This document shows, piece after piece, positions 6,605 to 11,260 of a DNA stretch of 11,260 nt. This stretch comes from JADJLQ01 sp964405735 (lineage in GTDB: Bacteria; Bacteroidota; Bacteroidia; Chitinophagales; Saprospiraceae). How positions within the stretch are numbered: the first letter of the stretch is position 1; each line of letters begins with the position of its first letter. Position numbers and translations under genes: made by a program. Below the pieces are notes generated by a model that saw nothing but the letters and a program-made list of their open reading frames with translations, ran no database searches and was not told the DNA's origin. Where the stretch lies: contig CAYOPD010000127.1 in assembly GCA_964405735.1 (NCBI GenBank), positions 1 through 11,260 of the forward strand, given 5' to 3'.

Positions 6605-7540
6605 TCAAACGTTCTTTTTTCTAAGAAACACCTCGGCCAGCATGCACCGCACACTCCCCCCTCCATATTGCTCAATGGTAGGTATCGGGGATGAAATGAT
6701 TTTTGAATGCGTGCTGAGCATGTCCCGCTGGGTTCCGGTCAACGATTTTTTTGCGGCATCGGACATCACCCACAGGACCTGCCCCTCTTTGTTTCTCACC
6801 TGAAGCATATTGCCGGCAAAGTGGCAAACCTGGTCCCAGCTAATCTCCAGGATGTTTTTAGAAGTCCCGGCTAAGGATTCAGCCAGCCGTTTTTTTTCTC
6901 GATCATCCGGGATGCAGTCCAGGCAAACCACGGCGGCATCCATACCGAGGGCCATGATCACATTGGTATGGTAGACCGGTTTACCCCCAGGATCCAGCGT
7001 GTGAAAAATGACTTTGGTGTAATTTTTGAGAAGGCAGAATTTATCAAGCAACTCGATGTTGGTCCTCGGGCTCAGGCAGGCATATACGATGTGATTCACC
7101 CGGTCCAGGATCATGCTGCCTGTCCCTTCCAGGATCAGCCCCTGGCTTTCAAAGGCATCAAAAGAATAGCGCTGGGTCACTACAAACCTGGCTTCCAGAT
7201 CCTGCAGAATGTCTTCCCTGCGTTCTGTCCTGCGGTTCGGAGCATGCATCGGGTAGGTGATCATGCTTCCATCGGCATGGGTCGTGATCCAATTGTTGGG
7301 AAAAACGGCATCGGGTTTTACCGGGTCAGCACTGTCTTCAAATACCAATACTTCTACCCCTTCCCGGCGCAGAAGATCCACTAAAGCGTCAAACTCGATT
7401 CGGGCCATCTGGGCGACAGGGACCTGGCCGGAAGGTTGCCCGTGCGACTGGAATGCATTGGTATCGGCCGTATCGGTATTAAATCCAAAATTCGCCGGCC
7501 GGACCATCAGCAATCGCTCTGTCAATTGTAATTCTTTCAT
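6605..7540 (-). CDS. ctlX: CtlX-type citrulline/arginine-deiminase-fold hydrolase
   Basis: This 311-residue protein has the amidinotransferase/arginine deiminase (pentein) fold and closely resembles the CtlX group. Visible family segments are VRPANFGFN near the N-terminus, DAVFPNNW (77-84, an active-site loop), HADG (88-91), YPMHAPNRRTERR (96-108), LEGTGSMILDR (137-147), YACLSPRT (153-160), H191 in VYHTN (the likely catalytic histidine) and C299 in the terminal GGGSVRCMLAEVF (the likely nucleophile). CtlX proteins are described as citrulline hydrolases giving ornithine, ammonia and carbon dioxide; the exact substrate here, free citrulline or a modified form, is inference. The ATG at 7540 is chosen because homology starts with the first residues (MKELQLTERLLMVRP); 24 extra in-frame codons up to a TTG at 7612 lack family character. 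No arginine or ornithine pathway gene is adjacent. The start is preceded by A+T-rich sequence with no clear -7 box. Confidence 0.85.
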   Translation of the reverse strand: MKELQLTERLLMVRPANFGFNTDTADTNAFQSHGQPSGQVPVAQMARIEFDALVDLLRREGVEVLVFEDSADPVKPDAVFPNNWITTHADGSMITYPMHAPNRRTERREDILQDLEARFVVTQRYSFDAFESQGLILEGTGSMILDRVNHIVYACLSPRTNIELLDKFCLLKNYTKVIFHTLDPGGKPVYHTNVIMALGMDAAVVCLDCIPDDREKKRLAESLAGTSKNILEISWDQVCHFAGNMLQVRNKEGQVLWVMSDAAKKSLTGTQRDMLSTHSKIISSPIPTIEQYGGGSVRCMLAEVFLRKKNV

Positions 7541-7982
7541 TGAAGACCTTTGTATTATCCGGAAAAAAACACCAGAAGCCAGGAATTCATTGTAATGGAT
7601 GGCTACTGGCAACCTGAGTTTGAAAGATACAACCGAATTAATTTCCGGAGGAAGAGAGGTTAAGGAAGCGCGGACGAAATTATTGCAAATTGGATCACGA
7701 ATTTCGCACTGATGGTATAGTTTGTGGATTACTAAAAAGTTAGCTCTTACCTCCTGGATCGCACCCCGTTTCGGATCTTTTCCATGATTTCCCGCAAATT
7801 ATCGATACTCTGTTAGGGGCAGACTTATTACCAGGTGCCCTTCGCTGCTTTGAGTCGTCACGGGACACTTTTGGACCCACCTTGCGGGCGATAAGATGTA
7901 AGTTTCAACAAACTGGTTAGGGAATTTAAACCTGCAACATGCCGAATTTGTTAATTCCCTCGATCTTTGCAAAAAATAACGG
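7541..7982. other. Gene-free intergenic stretch between ctlX and hscA
   Basis: This stretch is about 440 bases, long for this compact window. I find no convincing gene, tRNA or repeat. Promoters for both divergent genes should lie here. GATCTTTG at 7962-7969 differs from the -7 consensus TAnnTTTG by one fixed base and ends 13 bases before the hscA ATG, which would give a very short leader. On the minus strand TATCTTTC (7629-7622) is another near match, about 80 bases before the ctlX start. The middle part (about 7650-7920) remains unexplained and could be a decayed gene remnant or an untranslated regulatory region. Confidence 0.4.
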
Positions 7983-9839
7983 ATGGCAAAAGTCCAGATC
8001 AATATGAAAGAAGGCAATGTGGTGCACGATGAAAATCTCATCGTGGGCATTGACCTGGGCACTACCAACAGCCTTGTAGCCTATATCCGTGATGGCCAGC
8101 CGGTAACCATCAAAACCAATGACCGGGAGGAAGCCCTGGTACCCTCCATAATCAGTATAGAGGAGGGAGAGGTCCTGGTGGGGGAAGCCGCCAAACAACG
8201 CCTGATCAGTAACCCCATTCAGACAGTGTATTCCGTGAAACGGCTCATGGGTAAAAGCCTGAATGATGTATTGCATATCCAGCCTTATTTCAGTTATGAC
8301 CTTAAACTGGATGACCCCGACGCGCTGGTGAGGATCCGGATCGGTGAGAGGTATTTTACCCCCATTGAACTCAGCGCTGAAATACTCAAACAACTCAAGA
8401 CCCTGGCCGAAAACCACCTCAAAAAAAACGTGACCCAGGCCGTTATCACGGTACCCGCCTATTTCAACGATGCCCAACGGCAGGCCACCCGGGATGCAGG
8501 CCGCCTGGCCGGGCTGGACGTGCTGCGGATCATCAATGAACCCACTGCCGCCAGCATGGCCTATGGACTGGGCCTGCATGAAGGTTCCGATGAAATCATC
8601 GCGGTCTATGACCTGGGTGGGGGGACCTTTGACATATCCATTCTGCATATCCAGGATGGGGTTTTTGAGGTCTTGTCCACCCATGGAGATACCTTCCTCG
8701 GTGGCGATGATTTTGACCGGGCAATCATGGAATACTGGATCAGTCAGCACCGGATGGATAAAGATGCCGTACTCGCCAATAAGAGCAGGGGCCAGTCCCT
8801 GCGGCTGCTGGCAGAACAGGCCAAAAAACATTTGTCCCGGCATGAATCCTTTTCTGCCGTATGGAATGAATTTGAATTTTCGCTTTCAAGACCGGTGATG
8901 GAAGAACTCATAGCCCCCATCATCCAGAGGACCATTCAATCCTGCCATCAGGCCCTCAGGGACGCCGGGATTCAGCCCGACGGTATCAGCAAGGTGGTCA
9001 TGGTAGGTGGCTCCACCCGTGTACCTGCCGTCAATCAGGCAGTTAAAGAATTATTCGGGAATAAACTTTTCGATGAACTGAATCCGGACGAAGTGGTTGC
9101 CCTGGGTGCAGCTGTGCAGGCTAATATCCTTTCCGGGAAGGACCAGCGTTTTCTCCTGATCGATGTCACTCCCCTCTCCCTGGGCATAGAGACCATGGGC
9201 GGCCTGATGGATGTGATCATCCCGAGGAATTCAAAAATTCCGTCAAAAGCGGGCAGGCAATACACCACTTCGGTGGATGGACAGGTCAATCTAAAAATCA
9301 GCATTTACCAGGGTGAACGGGAACTGGTGGCCCACAACCGGAAATTGGGTGAGTTTATCCTGAGCAATATTCCTCCCATGCCCGCAGGCCTTCCAAAAAT
9401 TGAAATTCAATTCTTCATCAACGCCGATGGAATCCTGACGGTCAAAGCCAAAGAACTCCGCTCAGGGGTTCACACTGAAATTGAAGTCAGGTCTCAATAC
9501 GGATTATCGGAAGAAGAAATGGCCAGGATGCTCCTGGAATCGGTGAAATATGCACGCCAGGATATGCAGGCAAAGGCACTACTGGAAGCCATCAATGAAG
9601 CAAAATCCATCATCCTGGCTACGGACCGGTTTATTCAACAAAACGCGGCAAACCTCAGCGAGGAGGAGACGGGCATCCTGCGTGCGAAAAGCAAATTCAT
9701 AGAGGATCAGCTCGGCTCCGGCAATAAAGACCTGATCATCCAGGGTATTGAAGACCTCAATCAATTCAGCGCCCCCATCGCCCACCGCATGCTGGATCTG
9801 AATATTGGCAAGGCCCTTCATGGAACCAAAGCCATTTGA
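7983..9839 (+). CDS. hscA: Hsp70 chaperone, HscA-like
   Basis: This is a full-length Hsp70 of 618 residues, close to E. coli HscA (616) and shorter than most DnaK proteins (about 640). The nucleotide-binding domain shows phosphate-1 loop GIDLGTTNS (22-30), the connect region VPAYFNDAQRQATRDAG (about 157-173), phosphate-2 loop DLGGGTFD (210-217), the adenosine motif VGGSTRVPAV and NPDEVVALGAAVQAN. The linker region is LLIDVTPLSLGIETMGG. The substrate-binding domain has HscA-like wording (GLMDVIIPRN, GERELV, NADGILTVKA, YGLSEEEMARM), followed by a helical lid. The tail lacks the acidic EEVD-like end and Gly-rich stretch of DnaK. HscA assists iron-sulfur cluster transfer from IscU together with HscB, but no isc gene is visible nearby, so the client is uncertain. 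A short tail of about 20 residues before the first loop is usual in HscA. Its stop codon directly abuts the next start. Confidence 0.85.
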   Translation: MAKVQINMKEGNVVHDENLIVGIDLGTTNSLVAYIRDGQPVTIKTNDREEALVPSIISIEEGEVLVGEAAKQRLISNPIQTVYSVKRLMGKSLNDVLHIQPYFSYDLKLDDPDALVRIRIGERYFTPIELSAEILKQLKTLAENHLKKNVTQAVITVPAYFNDAQRQATRDAGRLAGLDVLRIINEPTAASMAYGLGLHEGSDEIIAVYDLGGGTFDISILHIQDGVFEVLSTHGDTFLGGDDFDRAIMEYWISQHRMDKDAVLANKSRGQSLRLLAEQAKKHLSRHESFSAVWNEFEFSLSRPVMEELIAPIIQRTIQSCHQALRDAGIQPDGISKVVMVGGSTRVPAVNQAVKELFGNKLFDELNPDEVVALGAAVQANILSGKDQRFLLIDVTPLSLGIETMGGLMDVIIPRNSKIPSKAGRQYTTSVDGQVNLKISIYQGERELVAHNRKLGEFILSNIPPMPAGLPKIEIQFFINADGILTVKAKELRSGVHTEIEVRSQYGLSEEEMARMLLESVKYARQDMQAKALLEAINEAKSIILATDRFIQQNAANLSEEETGILRAKSKFIEDQLGSGNKDLIIQGIEDLNQFSAPIAHRMLDLNIGKALHGTKAI

Positions 9840-10898
9840 ATGAAGCGCCCCGCATGGCTGCCCATACTGATGTTTCTGAACCTGAGCATTGGGTCAGCAC
9901 AACAGGACCCGGTTCGCAAGGAAGTGGAGAAACTCATCCGCTATGAAACCGGCATCCGGCATAAAAACCTGCCTGGTTTCATCGTGGCCATGATTGAAAA
10001 GGATACCACTTTTGTACTGCCCTTTGGACAAAGAGCCCTCGATGATCCGGCTCCGATCAGCCGGAATGATGTATTTGAAATCGGCGGAGCCACCAAAATA
10101 TTCACTGCCCTGGTCTTTGAAAAGTTTTCAGAAAGGTATCAAATGGACATCAACAGATCTTTGAACGATTTTCTCGAACCGGACAATCGCTCCTTTGATT
10201 CCTGCAAGCTGAAACACCTGCTTACCCATACCTCCGGTTTGCCCAAGACCCTTCCCGGCTGGGGTCAGCTCGAATCGGGCACCGAAAATCCTTATGCCGG
10301 TTATCATGAAACAGACGCAGATCGGTTTTTTTCGACCTATATATTGACCAAAAACCCAACCAACCGCTACGAATACAGCCACCTCAACTATCTCTTGTTG
10401 CAAAGGGTACTGACGGCAGTGACGGAATTGGATTTTGAAACCTTGTTGCGCGAAACGATCGACCCCTACGGGATCCATGCCTCCGGCATCAGGGAGACCA
10501 CGCTTCCCGGTTATGGCCGCGACCTGGAAGCCATTCCCGCCTGGACGCCGGAAGCATTCAAGGGTGCCCTGGGCATCCGGGCCACCCTGGACGACCTGAT
10601 GCGCTTATGCAGGTTGACTTTGGACGGGGAAGCCCTGTTTGCTTCACTGCTCATGCGATACCCAATGACTACCGGTAAAGATCAGGGATGGGTAGCCAAA
10701 GGCTGGCAGGTCCTGCCCATACCGAAAAAGCGTTATGTTTATGCCCACACCGGGCGCACGGGCGGTCACCATGTGTTCATTGGATTATTACCTGAAACGC
10801 ATACGGCTGTGGTGGTTCTTTCCAATTCAGCGGCAGGCACTGATCCGCTCGGGCTCAGCATACTGAACATGATGAATCAAAACTGGAAAAGAAAATGA
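9840..10898 (+). CDS. Serine-hydrolase (beta-lactamase fold) homologue lacking the nucleophile; probable exported pseudoenzyme
   Basis: This 352-residue protein has an N-terminal signal-like segment (KRPAWLPILMFLNLSIGSAQQ, cleavage probably near A20-Q21), so it is probably periplasmic or surface-exposed. It then follows the class C beta-lactamase/D-alanyl-D-alanine carboxypeptidase fold: FGQRALDDPAPI, VFEIG, the HLLTHTSGLP motif, a YSH segment and a late HTG motif (303-305) followed by strand VVVLSNSA. Two of the three catalytic elements are altered. In the SxxK position the sequence is F79-E-I-G-G83-A-T-K86, so the serine is glycine (codon GGA) while the lysine stays. The YxN motif reads Y179-S-H181. 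The protein therefore probably binds a peptide or peptidoglycan ligand without hydrolysing it; that function is inference. It starts at the base after the hscA stop and overlaps the next gene by ATGA, so it is almost certainly translated from the same message. Confidence 0.83.
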   Translation: MKRPAWLPILMFLNLSIGSAQQDPVRKEVEKLIRYETGIRHKNLPGFIVAMIEKDTTFVLPFGQRALDDPAPISRNDVFEIGGATKIFTALVFEKFSERYQMDINRSLNDFLEPDNRSFDSCKLKHLLTHTSGLPKTLPGWGQLESGTENPYAGYHETDADRFFSTYILTKNPTNRYEYSHLNYLLLQRVLTAVTELDFETLLRETIDPYGIHASGIRETTLPGYGRDLEAIPAWTPEAFKGALGIRATLDDLMRLCRLTLDGEALFASLLMRYPMTTGKDQGWVAKGWQVLPIPKKRYVYAHTGRTGGHHVFIGLLPETHTAVVVLSNSAAGTDPLGLSILNMMNQNWKRK

Positions 10899-11251
10899 AA
10901 AAGAAAACGCTGAATGACCTTTCCGACCTCCGGATGGTCTTCTCCACGAACCCGGAAAACCGGGTGCCGGAAGACCTCCCAAATGATACCCCTTCCTCCA
11001 CTCCATTTGCGAAACAACACCTGCGGATCCGCCTTGACCGCAAACACCGGGCAGGTAAAGAAGTCACCCTCCTCGAAGGCTTTGACCTTAGTGCCAATGA
11101 ACTGGAAGCCCTTGCCAAAAAGCTGAAAAGCCAGTGCGGTATCGGCGGTGGCGTTGATTCGGAAATTATTTTTCTTCAGGGCGACCAGCGGAAAAAACTT
11201 CCGGGAATTTTGCAGAAGATGGGGTTTGGTAAAATTAAAGTAGTTAGCTAG
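10895..11251 (+). CDS. SUI1/YciH family translation factor (eIF1-like)
   Basis: This is a 118-residue cytoplasmic protein. The C-terminal part is a SUI1 domain like bacterial YciH and eukaryotic/archaeal eIF1: DRKHRAGKEVTLLEGF (49-64), helix ELEALAKKLKSQCGIGGG, then EIIFLQGDQRKKLPGILQKMGF and a short basic end. From family knowledge these proteins bind the small ribosomal subunit at the P-site region and affect start-site fidelity; in bacteria YciH has been linked to stress-related translation control. The first 40 or so residues (TNPENRVPEDLPNDTPSSTP) look disordered and are typical of YciH tails. The ATG at 10895 overlaps the previous stop codon as ATGA, implying translational coupling with the pseudo-hydrolase and hscA. 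The TAG stop lies inside a TAGTTAGCTAGTTAG run. The gene is complete, nine bases before the window edge. Confidence 0.88.
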   Translation: MKKKTLNDLSDLRMVFSTNPENRVPEDLPNDTPSSTPFAKQHLRIRLDRKHRAGKEVTLLEGFDLSANELEALAKKLKSQCGIGGGVDSEIIFLQGDQRKKLPGILQKMGFGKIKVVS

Positions 11252-11260
11252 TTAGTCAGT

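Noticed and set aside
7740..7790. A stretch with GCACCCCG-like wording considered as a tRNA 3' end
   Set aside because: No matching acceptor stem, T-arm GTTCRA or anticodon arm could be laid out on either strand.
7799..8068. An 89-codon minus-strand frame in the spacer, considered as a transposase or gene remnant
   Set aside because: Half of it is antisense to hscA and the rest shows no motif I can name; no inverted repeats or target-site duplications flank it.
7926..8843. A 305-codon open frame on the minus strand across the start of hscA
   Set aside because: It is antisense to the unmistakable Hsp70 nucleotide-binding domain; the frame is a by-product of that gene's codon use and its translation has no recognisable motif.

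Overview
The window looks like chromosome of a Bacteroidota bacterium, most likely a Saprospiria/Chitinophagia-type lineage; the rank below phylum is inference. The supporting signs are a secreted protein with a C-terminal type IX secretion (T9SS) sorting domain, a TTG-N19-TAnnTTTG promoter of the Bacteroidota type in front of ribBA, a CtlX-type amidinotransferase-fold hydrolase, and little use of Shine-Dalgarno sequences. Nothing indicates a phage, transposon, CRISPR array, plasmid or RNA gene. The content is mostly housekeeping and envelope genes.

Layout, left to right: (1) a secreted thioredoxin-like/Omp28-type protein with a T9SS tail (+), meeting a convergent LolD-type ABC ATPase gene (-) with a 5-base gap. 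(2) Two tandem GT-B glycosyltransferase genes (+), 21 bases apart, the second starting at GTG; they probably form a small surface-polysaccharide operon. (3) A stand-alone ribBA-type gene (+) whose DHBP-synthase half is intact, while its GTP-cyclohydrolase-II half has lost all three zinc cysteines. (4) An unrecognised integral membrane protein (+), convergent with ctlX (-). (5) A 442-base gene-free stretch. (6) A tightly packed three-gene operon (+): an HscA-like Hsp70, a serine-hydrolase (beta-lactamase fold) homologue lacking its nucleophilic serine, and a SUI1/YciH (eIF1-like) protein. The junctions in this operon are a 0-base gap and an ATGA overlap.

The most interesting points are two apparent pseudoenzymes: the degenerate GTP-cyclohydrolase-II half of RibBA and the Ser-to-Gly beta-lactamase-fold protein. 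A third is the translationally coupled arrangement of an Hsp70, a secreted pseudo-hydrolase and an eIF1-like factor. I did not find a clearly new multi-gene defence or mobile system here.
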